Shown here: one piece after another, positions 1-5,581 of the stretch
Layout of the letters: the number at the start of each line of letters is the position of its first letter
How positions within the stretch are numbered: position 1 is the stretch's first letter
Assembly (NCBI GenBank): GCA_027295435.1
Contig: JAPUKX010000078.1
Location: forward strand, 1-6,917
Origin: Planctomycetota bacterium
GTDB taxonomy: Bacteria; Planctomycetota; Phycisphaerae; Phycisphaerales; SM1A02
DNA: 6,917 nt
Reading direction: 5' to 3'
Translations under genes and position numbers: made by a program
The notes under the pieces: generated by a model
What the model was told of the DNA's origin: nothing
Seen by the model: the letters and a program-made list of their open reading frames with translations, nothing else
Database searches by the model: none

Positions 1-398
1 GTGATCTCTCCGACGTGGTGCTCGATGCCCTCAGCATCGGGACCGGCGTCGGGCTCGGGCACGCCCAGCGCGACCAGGAAGCTCAAGACGATCTCGTGAC
101 GCCGGCGACTCTCCGCGGCGAGCCGCTCCCCTTGGGCGGTAAGCCGGATCGGACGGTACGGCTCGGTCTCAACCAGCCGCTCCTGGAGGAGCCGGGTGAC
201 GATTCGGCTGACCGTGACGTGCGAGACGCCCATGTGCTGGGCGAGGTCCTTCACGCGACACTCGCCGCGGCGATGGACGATGTCCGAGACCGCTTCGACG
301 TAGTCCTGGGCCGTCTCCACGGCATGGTCGGCCCGGACCTTGCGGAAGGTTGGGACAGCACGTGGCAGTCGATGATGGAGCCAGCGGCGTTGCGTCAT
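1..398 (-). CDS. mntR: MntR-type manganese-responsive transcriptional repressor (DtxR family), 3' end cut off by the window
   Basis: This is probably a cytoplasmic Mn(II)-dependent repressor of manganese uptake genes. The minus-strand frame from ATG at 398 is open for 132 residues and leaves the window, so the last residues are missing (E. coli MntR has about 155). Residues 1-25 are a basic extension, as in E. coli-type MntR. A winged helix-turn-helix follows at about 40-90, including VKDLAQHMGVSHVTVSRIV. The six residues that bind manganese in Bacillus subtilis MntR (D8, E11, H77, E99, E102, H103) align with D32, E35, H101, E123, E126 and H127 here, the last three within DAEGIEHH. All are kept, which argues for manganese rather than iron sensing. 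The start fits the promoter, giving a leader of about 23 bases, but there is only a weak GGA ribosome site. A palindrome over the promoter suggests autorepression. The family call is firm and the metal is inferred. Confidence 0.92.
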   Translation of the reverse strand, partial: MTQRRWLHHRLPRAVPTFRKVRADHAVETAQDYVEAVSDIVHRRGECRVKDLAQHMGVSHVTVSRIVTRLLQERLVETEPYRPIRLTAQGERLAAESRRRHEIVLSFLVALGVPEPDAGPDAEGIEHHVGEI

Positions 399-427
399 GC
401 CAAGCGATCCGAACGATGAACGAGCAG

Positions 428-455
428 ATTGTAGCACTCGCTACATCCTGGTCAA
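428..455 (-). promoter_or_regulatory. Sigma70-like promoter of mntR
   Basis: On the minus strand TTGACC (455-450) is followed by a 16-base spacer and TACAAT (433-428). Each hexamer differs from consensus at one position. Transcription would start near 421, about 23 bases before the mntR ATG. An MntR-box-like palindrome covers the -10 and most of the spacer. Confidence 0.7.
430..445. promoter_or_regulatory. Putative MntR operator (autoregulatory MntR box)
   Basis: A perfect inverted repeat, TGTAGC-ACTC-GCTACA, has 6-base arms and a 4-base spacer. The known E. coli MntR site upstream of mntH has the same core, TAGC-N4-GCTA, with the same spacer. The site overlaps the mntR -10 element and spacer, where a bound repressor would block RNA polymerase. 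The palindrome is seen directly. Its binding by MntR is inferred from the similarity and position. Confidence 0.68.
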
Positions 456-486
456 GTATCATCGGATGCCTGGCAGGATCGCTTGA

Positions 487-568
487 ACGCTAGGCGCCGA
501 ACAGGTGACGCAGAACCACATAAAACCTTGCAAATACAGGTTATATGGACGAATTGGCGCCTCAGCGT
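487..568. repeat. Long nested inverted repeat (cruciform or structured-RNA element)
   Basis: The outer arms 487-501 and 554-568 pair over 14 base pairs: ACGCT with AGCGT, AGGCGCC with GGCGCCT, and AA with TT. One extra base bulges from each arm (G499 and C563). The AT-richer 52-base loop contains an inner hairpin, AACCT (524-528) with AGGTT (538-542). No T-run follows on either side, so it does not look like an intrinsic terminator. It could be a REP-like element, the end of a small mobile element, or a structured RNA. The pairing is seen; the role is unknown. Confidence 0.5.
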
Positions 569-603
569 CATCGCGGATGCCCGTGGCTGCGTCGCCTGAT
601 ACT

Positions 604-619
604 TGTAGGCAATGCTACG
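604..619. promoter_or_regulatory. Second, imperfect MntR-box-like site
   Basis: TGTAGG-CAAT-GCTACG matches the perfect palindrome at 430-445 at 10 of 12 arm positions and has the same 4-base spacer. It lies about 160 bases upstream of the mntR promoter. No convincing promoter or gene is attached to it, so it may be an auxiliary site, a relic or chance. Confidence 0.3.
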
Positions 620-754
620 AAGAGCAGACGATTCCCCGCCTCCCTCGCCGATTGGCCTTGGCAGGAGGTTCCTCGAGCGTCGCGGCGAATCCGCTGGCGG
701 ACTGTTGGGGGCGACGATCACCGCGGCGAGAACGAGCGGGAATGGAAGGGTGTC

Positions 755-760
755 TACAAT
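755..760 (+). promoter_or_regulatory. Possible -10 element of the tRNA-Leu gene
   Basis: TACAAT lies 14 bases before the tRNA and is followed by a GC-rich stretch, as is common for stable-RNA promoters. No good -35 hexamer lies 16-18 bases upstream, which keeps the confidence low. Confidence 0.35.
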
Positions 761-774
761 GCTCGCCGTCACAC

Positions 775-860
775 GGGCCTGTGGCGGAATCGGCAGACGC
801 AGTGGACTTAAAATCCGCGGCCCCGCAAGGGGCGTGAGGGTTCGAGTCCCTCCAGGCCCA
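775..860 (+). tRNA. trnL-UAA: tRNA-Leu, anticodon UAA
   Basis: This 86-base tRNA folds into a complete class II cloverleaf. The acceptor stem pairs GGGCCTG (775-781) with CAGGCCC (853-859), and the discriminator base is A860, as in leucine tRNAs. The D-arm begins TGGCGGAAT. The anticodon stem 802-806/814-818 encloses the loop CTTAAAA, with anticodon TAA at 809-811, which reads UUA and, by wobble, UUG. The long variable arm is GCCCC-GCAA-GGGGC (820-833), and the T-arm is GAGGG-TTCGAGT-CCCTC (836-852). The 3' CCA is not encoded and must be added by CCA-adding enzyme. No T-rich terminator is visible downstream. The gene is convergent with the glycosyltransferase that ends at 925. Confidence 0.96.
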
Positions 861-924
861 TCGACCGTGATCCCAAGCGACCGCCGACTCCGGTTGGCTG
901 GTTCCGCGGCCCCATCGCGAGCCG

Positions 925-2106
925 CTACGGTCTGACAGGATCGGCTGGTCGCTGTGACCGAGTTCGATCGCGCCTGCGAAGCAATTCCTGATAGACGCAG
1001 GTCGTGTCGTTCACCATGCGCTGAAGTGAGAAGGAGCGCACGCGCTGGCGTGATGCGTGTCCCATGCGTTGCCTGAGGTCCGTATCGGCCGCCAATGAGG
1101 TCATCGCTTGGGCCAGTGCTTGCGCGTCGCCCGGAGGGACCGTGTACCCGTTGTACCCTTCTTGAATGAGGAATCGCGCCCCGCCGACGCGCGTCGAGAC
1201 GATAGGCAGCCCGCAGGCCATTGCTTCCAGCAGAACATATGGGAGCCCCTCGTAGAGACTTGGCAGCACAAACATGTCAAAGGCAGGCATGATCTGCGGG
1301 CCTGGTCTTTCACCGAGCCACATGATTTGGGACTCGACGCCCGAGCTTGAAGCCTGCTGACGGAGTGCTGATTCCAGGAGTCCGGTGCCGACCAGCAATA
1401 GCCGCAGGTTGGCGAAGCGCCCGGCGACCTCGGCCAACGCGCGAATCAAGAGAGCAGGTGATTTCTGGTGGACCAACCGGCCGACAAACCCGGCACAGAC
1501 GTGATGGTTCGCTAGCCCCAGCGACCGCCGGACAGCTTCCCTTGGTGGGAATGAAATTGGACCTATTCCGTTGGGCACCAGAAAGAGCTTGTCTTGCGGG
1601 AGCCCCAGCGAGAGGGCGTGGTGGTACTCCTCGTGGGAAACCGCGATCACGCCATCGCCTATGCCGGCCAGCCACCGTTCCGCCCATTGCAGCGCCCGGC
1701 TCTTCACCGGCCCGAGACATGGATCCAGCGTGACCAGCGCATTGGGTGTGTAGACCGAGACCGCGCCGGTGCCTCTCGCAGCAAGTCGTCCCAGCGCCCC
1801 GCCTTTGGAACTGTGCCCGTGAACAATATCAAACGGCCCCTGTTGCCGAATGTATTTCCGTAGACGTTGAAGGCTCCCCAGATCACTGGGATGCGGGTTG
1901 CGGCGCATAGGAATCAGGACGGAGCCGGCGCCGTTGAGCGAATGAAGCCGTTGTCGAAAGCTGTCCGCCAATCGGCGGGGTGAATACGCCACGTGAACGT
2001 TGTGACCCAAGGAACGCAGACCACACGCCAGATCGAGGACGTGTCGGCCTACACCGCCGTCGCAGGCTTCGACGACGAGGACGGTCTTGGGCGGTTTGCC
2101 ATCCAT
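925..2106 (-). CDS. Family 4 (group 1) glycosyltransferase, GT-B fold
   Basis: A predicted cytoplasmic or membrane-associated enzyme of 393 residues that moves a sugar from a nucleotide donor to a growing glycan, probably retaining the anomeric configuration. That length is normal for the family. The N-terminal domain has the glycine-rich loop GGVGRHV (17-23) and DIVHGHSSKGG (93-103). The C-terminal donor domain has FVGRLVHQKSP (207-217), whose R210 and K215 are typical phosphate contacts, then LLLVGTG and the E-x7-E motif in YEGLPYVLLE (E286 and E294). No signal peptide or membrane helix is seen. ATG at 2106 was chosen because AGGGG (2120-2116) lies nine bases upstream. Overlapping ATGs at 2110 and 2102 are in other frames. 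It is the last of three co-directional genes, and a hairpin abuts its ribosome site. Third codon positions look less GC-biased than in its neighbours, a possible sign of transfer. The sugar and linkage cannot be told. Confidence 0.9.
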   Translation of the reverse strand: MDGKPPKTVLVVEACDGGVGRHVLDLACGLRSLGHNVHVAYSPRRLADSFRQRLHSLNGAGSVLIPMRRNPHPSDLGSLQRLRKYIRQQGPFDIVHGHSSKGGALGRLAARGTGAVSVYTPNALVTLDPCLGPVKSRALQWAERWLAGIGDGVIAVSHEEYHHALSLGLPQDKLFLVPNGIGPISFPPREAVRRSLGLANHHVCAGFVGRLVHQKSPALLIRALAEVAGRFANLRLLLVGTGLLESALRQQASSSGVESQIMWLGERPGPQIMPAFDMFVLPSLYEGLPYVLLEAMACGLPIVSTRVGGARFLIQEGYNGYTVPPGDAQALAQAMTSLAADTDLRQRMGHASRQRVRSFSLQRMVNDTTCVYQELLRRRDRTRSQRPADPVRP

Positions 2107-2115
2107 CCATTGCGG

Positions 2116-2120
2116 CCCCT
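2116..2120 (-). promoter_or_regulatory. Ribosome binding site of the family 4 glycosyltransferase
   Basis: AGGGG on the minus strand, nine bases before ATG at 2106. It helps choose this start from three overlapping ATGs in the ATGGATGGATGG run. A hairpin (2144-2124) ends three bases upstream. Confidence 0.5.
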
Positions 2121-2123
2121 GGT

Positions 2124-2144
2124 AATCAACGCGACCGGTTGATT
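2124..2144 (-). other. Perfect 7-bp hairpin just upstream of the glycosyltransferase ribosome site
   Basis: AATCAAC (2124-2130) and GTTGATT (2138-2144) are perfect inverted repeats around a 7-base loop. The hairpin lies in the 81-base gap between the two glycosyltransferase genes, three bases from the AGGGG site. It could affect translation of the downstream gene, mark an mRNA processing point, or be a DNA operator. It has no T-run and so does not look like an intrinsic terminator. Confidence 0.45.
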
Positions 2145-2187
2145 CGGTTTTATGGCCCCGATGCCATCGACCACCGGCGATCGGAAC

Positions 2188-2988
2188 TCAACTGGTCCCC
2201 TGCGCCCGTAGCCAACGCCTCTTCCATAACACCACGAACCTTGCCGGTAGCATCAGCAGCACAATATCCCTGAGCACTCCAACGTAACTCTCGTGTATTC
2301 TTGGATCGAAATAGCGCAGCTTGATGCGTAGCCGGCTCAGGATTTGCGTGCGCCTGCGGCCCAGAGAAATGCTGTTGGGTGTGATGATCGTTCGGGTCAA
2401 CGGGCAATTCAAATTGGCAGCCGGCCATCGACGCACGAATCGGAAGAAGAATTCGTAGTCTTCCGCAGCAGGGTAGTTGAGGCGGTACACTCCGATCTGG
2501 TCTAAAGCTGAAGCGCGAAACATCACCGCTGGATGCAGGAAACACGATCTGAGGTGCATTTTCCGGCAAACTTGTTCGGGGGTGATCGGCACACGGTAAA
2601 GATACTGATGTCGGCCTTGAGCATCAACAAACTCCACGTGCGAACTGACCAGCATGCAGTTTGGATGTTCGAGCAAGAAGCGCTTCTGCTTCGCGAATCG
2701 GGTGGGTAGGGCGACATCGCCGGCGTCGAGCCGGGCCACGAACTCATACCCGCGCCGGCGGATAAACGCCAGGCCCTCGTTCAGCGCATGTTCGATGCCT
2801 TGATTGGGCTCGAGTCGAAGCCGGTACACGCGGTGGCCGTTGGCCTGGTCGGGGACTTCGATTGGGGGGTCGCTCCCGTCATCGACAACCACCGCGTCCA
2901 ACTGCTCCTCGGTCTGCAACGCAGCCAAAGAATCAAGCAGACCCCGTTGGTTGTTGTACACGGGGATGAGCAGAGCGATGCTGGCCAT
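2188..2988 (-). CDS. Family 2 glycosyltransferase, GT-A fold
   Basis: A predicted inverting glycosyltransferase of 266 residues that adds a sugar from a nucleotide donor to a polysaccharide intermediate at the cytoplasmic face. It opens with the typical family 2 strand ASIALLIPVYNN (2-13). VVVDDGSD (33-40) is the nucleotide-binding motif, LDAGD (87-91) stands at the metal-binding DXD position, FLHPAVMF follows at 150-157, and the ED pair (176-177) in AAEDYEFFFRF is the likely catalytic base region. The C-terminal 237-253 stretch is hydrophobic and may sit on the membrane. The frame runs back to TTG at 3120, but those 44 extra residues show no domain character, so I start at ATG 2988. No strong ribosome site precedes it. 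The gene lies 188 bases after fcl and 81 before the next glycosyltransferase. Donor and acceptor are unknown. Confidence 0.88.
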   Translation of the reverse strand: MASIALLIPVYNNQRGLLDSLAALQTEEQLDAVVVDDGSDPPIEVPDQANGHRVYRLRLEPNQGIEHALNEGLAFIRRRGYEFVARLDAGDVALPTRFAKQKRFLLEHPNCMLVSSHVEFVDAQGRHQYLYRVPITPEQVCRKMHLRSCFLHPAVMFRASALDQIGVYRLNYPAAEDYEFFFRFVRRWPAANLNCPLTRTIITPNSISLGRRRTQILSRLRIKLRYFDPRIHESYVGVLRDIVLLMLPARFVVLWKRRWLRAQGTS

Positions 2989-3131
2989 GATGATCAAGGT
3001 AAACCGTAGCGAGCTCGTCGGCTTGACCGTTGACTCCGATGGCAGCGAATTCCCAGCCGAGCGACCCTCGGGAGTGTATCCGGTCTCCGTTGGCTGATTG
3101 CCGCCGACACAGAGTATCAACCCCTGTCGCG

Positions 3132-3163
3132 GGCCAGTCTGGTCGAAGAATCAACCAGCGGCC
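3132..3163 (-). other. Strong stem-loop after the fcl stop codon
   Basis: On the minus strand CTGGTTGA-TTCT-TCGACCAG forms an 8-bp stem (one G-U pair) with a 4-base loop. It is flanked by GGCC/GGCC, which adds four pairs after a small asymmetric internal loop. It starts 13 bases after the fcl stop. No U-run follows, so it is not a standard intrinsic terminator. It may protect the fcl mRNA 3' end or reduce read-through into the glycosyltransferase genes. Confidence 0.4.
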
Positions 3164-3176
3164 TTCGTTGTGAGGG

Positions 3177-4139
3177 TCATTGACTTGACACCGCGGCTTT
3201 CGCTCGGCTCGATCGGTACCATTGGATCGTGCGACGCAGGCCTTCGTCGAAATCGACGTTGGCGTGCCAGTCGAGCAGTTCGGCTGCCCGCCGGCTGTCG
3301 AGGCATCGCCGGGGCTGGCCGTCGGGCTTGCCGGCGTCCCATCGCAGTTCGCCGTCAAAGCCGGTGAGCCGGGCGATTCGCGCAGCAAGGTCCTTGATGG
3401 TGATCTCTTTGCCCGCCCCGAGATTGATGGGGATCGGTTCGTTCATTCGTTGGGCCGCACGGATGACGCCTTCGGCGGCGTCGTCTACGAAGAGAAACTC
3501 ACGGCTGGCCGTGCCGGTGCCCCAGCACTTGACGACGTCGTCGCCGCGCTCGACGCCCTCCACGCATTTGCGGATGAGAGCCGGGATCACGTGTGAGGTG
3601 TGAAGGTCGAAGTTGTCGCCGGGGCCGTAGAGGTTGACCGGCAGGAGGTAGGCGCTGTGAAGCCCGTACTGGCGGTGATACCCGTCAAGCATGACGAGAG
3701 CGGCTTTCTTAGCGACGCCATACGGCGCGTTCGTCTCTTCGGGGTAACCGTTCCAAAGGTCGTCTTCCCGGAAGGGGACGGGGGTGTGCTTGGGGTAGGC
3801 GCACACCGTGCCCACCTGCACGAACTTTGCGATCCTGTTGATTCGAGCGTGTTCGATGAGGTGAAGGGCCATCGACATGTTGGCGTAGAAGAAGCGGCCG
3901 GGATTGTCCATGTTGGCGCCAATGCCGCCGACTTCAGCGGCAAGGTGAAGTACGACGTCGGGCCGGGTGTCGGCGTAGAGGCGCTTCACGCCGTCCTCGC
4001 AGGTCAGATCGTACTCATCGCGGCGTGGCACCTGGATGTCGCGGCAGCCCCGCTCTTGGAGCTTGCGGCAAACAGCGCGGCCGAGGAAGCCGGCTCCGCC
4101 GGTGACGACGATCCGAGTGGCCGTGAGATCAGTCAACAT
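3177..4139 (-). CDS. fcl: GDP-L-fucose synthase (GDP-4-keto-6-deoxymannose 3,5-epimerase/4-reductase)
   Basis: A cytoplasmic NADPH-dependent enzyme that converts GDP-4-keto-6-deoxy-D-mannose, the Gmd product, to GDP-L-fucose. The protein has 320 residues, the usual length for the family. It is an extended short-chain dehydrogenase with the Rossmann motif TGGAGFLG (13-20), followed by LHLAAEVGGIGANM (64-77). The active-site set of E. coli Fcl (S107, C109, Y136, K140, H179) corresponds to T111, C113, Y140, K144 and H183. The Ser-to-Thr change in GTVCAYPK is, as I recall, common in bacterial homologues. LPVNLYGPGDNF (166-177) and CWGTGTASREFLFVDD (205-220) are further hallmarks. The frame extends back to 4391, into gmd, so I start at ATG 4139, ten bases after GGAGG. 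The gene is divergent from gmd and leads the minus-strand cluster. Confidence 0.95.
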   Translation of the reverse strand: MLTDLTATRIVVTGGAGFLGRAVCRKLQERGCRDIQVPRRDEYDLTCEDGVKRLYADTRPDVVLHLAAEVGGIGANMDNPGRFFYANMSMALHLIEHARINRIAKFVQVGTVCAYPKHTPVPFREDDLWNGYPEETNAPYGVAKKAALVMLDGYHRQYGLHSAYLLPVNLYGPGDNFDLHTSHVIPALIRKCVEGVERGDDVVKCWGTGTASREFLFVDDAAEGVIRAAQRMNEPIPINLGAGKEITIKDLAARIARLTGFDGELRWDAGKPDGQPRRCLDSRRAAELLDWHANVDFDEGLRRTIQWYRSSRAKAAVSSQ

Positions 4140-4149
4140 GAGGTCGATG

Positions 4150-4154
4150 CCTCC
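4150..4154 (-). promoter_or_regulatory. Ribosome binding site of fcl
   Basis: GGAGG on the minus strand, ten bases before ATG at 4139. It supports this start over the upstream in-frame starts that would overlap gmd. Confidence 0.6.
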
Positions 4155-4282
4155 GCAGCGGTGATGGCACCCGCAGGGCGTGACGGCCTGGCAGTCTAGC
4201 AGCTTCCTCCACACTCCCGTGCCGTTCCAGGCGGGCAGCGGCCAAAGTGGTACGATCTGGCTCTGTACCGCCGATGGATCGC

Positions 4283-4287
4283 GGAGG
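4283..4287 (+). promoter_or_regulatory. Ribosome binding site of gmd
   Basis: GGAGG, five bases before ATG at 4293. An ATG at 4288 is nearer but in another frame, so this site fixes the gmd start. Confidence 0.7.
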
Positions 4288-4292
4288 ATGTT

Positions 4293-5354
4293 ATGGCCGA
4301 ACGCAACGTACGCGCCTTGATTACGGGAATCACGGGCCAGGACGGCAGCTATCTGGCAGAGCTGCTCCTGGAAAAAGGATACGAGGTTCACGGAATCATC
4401 CGCCGATCAGCGAGCTTCAACACAGATCGGATCGACCACATCTACCGAGATCCGCACGTCGGGGGCACAAGGCTCTTCCTGCATTACGGTGACCTGTCGG
4501 ATGCCAGTTCGCTGGCCGCGACACTGCGCAAGGTCAGGCCCCGGGAGGTCTACCACCTTGGGGCGCAAAGTCACGTTCGCGTCAGCTTCGACCAGCCGAT
4601 CTACACCGTTGACATCGACGCGATTGGAACAATCAGGTTGCTGGAGGCGGTGCGGGAGTACCAGCAGCACACTGGCGAGCAGATCCGGTATTACCAGGCC
4701 AGCTCCTCGGAGATGTTCGGCAAAGTGCAACAGATGCCGCAGACGGAGCTGACACCGTTCTATCCCCGGTCACCCTATGCCTGCGCCAAGGTCTTTGCCC
4801 ACTATGCCACAATCAACTACCGGGAGGCGTATGACCTGCACGCCAGCTGCGGGATTCTCTTCAACCACGAGTCGCCGCGGCGGGGTGAGACGTTCGTCAC
4901 CCGCAAGATCACGCGGGCGGTGGGTCGGATCAAGCTTGGTCTCCAAGAGAAGCTGTATTTGGGTAACCTCGAAGCAAAGCGCGATTGGGGGTATGCGCCG
5001 GATTACGTCGAGGCGATGTGGATGATGCTTCGACAAGACGAGCCGGACGACTATATCATCGCCTCCGGCAGGATGATCTCCGTGGGCGAGTTCTGTGAGA
5101 TGGCGTTTGGCCACATGGATCTCGACTCCAAGGACTTCATCGAGATCGATCCGCGATACTACCGGCCGACCGAGGTAGACCAGCTCGTCGGTGACGCGTC
5201 CAAGGCGAAACGCAAGCTGGGATGGAAGCCCAAGACCACGGTACAGGAAATGGTGAGGATGATGGTCGAGCACGACTTAGAGCTTGCCAGTATGGAAAAG
5301 ACACTTCGAGATGCCGGGCATGAGATTCCGGCCATCGTCGGACACGATCAGTAA
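4293..5354 (+). CDS. gmd: GDP-mannose 4,6-dehydratase
   Basis: A cytoplasmic enzyme with tightly bound NADP+ that converts GDP-D-mannose to GDP-4-keto-6-deoxy-D-mannose, the first committed step to GDP-L-fucose and related deoxysugars. The protein has 353 residues, typical for Gmd. The Rossmann loop is TGITGQDGSYL (11-21), followed by YGDLSD (65-70) and YHLGAQSHV (87-95). The catalytic set is S138 (Thr in E. coli), E140, Y162 and K166, in QASSSEMFG and SPYACAK. LFNHESPRRGETFVTRKI (189-206) and GNLEAKRDWGYAPDYVEAMW (224-243) are hallmark Gmd stretches. GGAGG five bases upstream fixes the start. The gene is divergent from fcl, whereas the two are often adjacent in the same direction. With fcl next door, GDP-L-fucose is the likely end product, although other products of the keto intermediate are possible. 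Confidence 0.97.
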   Translation: MAERNVRALITGITGQDGSYLAELLLEKGYEVHGIIRRSASFNTDRIDHIYRDPHVGGTRLFLHYGDLSDASSLAATLRKVRPREVYHLGAQSHVRVSFDQPIYTVDIDAIGTIRLLEAVREYQQHTGEQIRYYQASSSEMFGKVQQMPQTELTPFYPRSPYACAKVFAHYATINYREAYDLHASCGILFNHESPRRGETFVTRKITRAVGRIKLGLQEKLYLGNLEAKRDWGYAPDYVEAMWMMLRQDEPDDYIIASGRMISVGEFCEMAFGHMDLDSKDFIEIDPRYYRPTEVDQLVGDASKAKRKLGWKPKTTVQEMVRMMVEHDLELASMEKTLRDAGHEIPAIVGHDQ

Positions 5355-5472
5355 GGCCGTGCGCCTCGCTGGCGGATACTTGTATCGAACTATCTCGCTG
5401 CCGCAGATCGCGCGCCCGGTCGCCTGCACTCAACAGGTGCGGCTGCGGCCCACCGCGCTGAGCGGGTACTGG

Positions 5473-5501
5473 TTGACAGGCCTAAACGGCCCGGATATCG
5501 T
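5473..5501 (+). promoter_or_regulatory. Candidate sigma70 promoter of the ABC exporter genes
   Basis: A perfect TTGACA (5473-5478), a 17-base spacer and TATCGT (5496-5501, four of six matches). Transcription would start near 5508. The spacer contains GGCC-TAAAC-GGCC (5479-5491), a small inverted repeat that could bind a regulator. Confidence 0.45.
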
Positions 5502-5581
5502 CGTTTGCTGAGATGATTTCCTCGGTCGGCGTGGTGGTTCGTGGAGCTGTGGCTCGGCCGGGTCGGCCAACTTTATTTCGT

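Larger units (their letters stand above)
456..774. other. Intergenic region between mntR and tRNA-Leu with no supported protein gene
   Basis: Open frames exist here on both strands, but none has a ribosome site, a recognisable protein pattern or a sensible end. Several run straight into the tRNA. The region holds a long nested inverted repeat (487-568), an MntR-box-like imperfect palindrome (604-619) and a TACAAT hexamer (755-760). I see no gene for a manganese transporter, which would be the usual partner of an mntR control region. Confidence 0.6.
4140..4292. promoter_or_regulatory. Divergent control region between fcl and gmd
   Basis: These 153 bases must hold the 5' signals of both genes. 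On the plus strand TACGAT (4251-4256) could be a weak -10 for gmd, but no good -35 is in place. An inverted repeat, GGTAC (4249-4253) with GTACC (4265-4269) around 11 bases, overlaps it and could be an operator. No convincing minus-strand promoter is visible. The divergence is certain; the promoter details are weak. Confidence 0.4.

Noticed and set aside
487..568. Integron attC site
   Set aside because: The imperfect palindrome with extra bases is reminiscent, but the RYYYAAC and GTTRRRY ends are missing and no gene cassette is present.
906..925. GCGGC/GCCGC hairpin at the end of the family 4 glycosyltransferase as a terminator
   Set aside because: It has only five base pairs, overlaps the stop codon, and no T-run follows on either strand.
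505..935. Overlapping open frames on both strands between mntR and the glycosyltransferase
   Set aside because: Several run through the tRNA, none has a ribosome site, and their composition (Arg, Pro and Gly rich) is that of chance frames in GC-rich DNA.
2989..3120. Longer version of the family 2 glycosyltransferase starting at TTG 3120
   Set aside because: The extra 44 residues have no domain character, the start has no usable ribosome site, and the protein fold begins right after ATG 2988.
4265..4275. GGCGGTACAGA on the minus strand upstream of fcl resembles the ops element (GGCGGTAG-N2-T) used by RfaH
   Set aside because: The key G after GGCGGTA is C, the final T is missing, and nothing else of a JUMPstart leader is present.
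4140..4391. Longer version of fcl starting at 4391
   Set aside because: It would run through the divergent control region and overlap gmd. A GGAGG site and the family length support ATG 4139.
5362..5374. CGCC-TCGCT-GGCG hairpin after gmd as a terminator
   Set aside because: It has only four base pairs and no T-run, and such hairpins are common by chance in GC-rich DNA.
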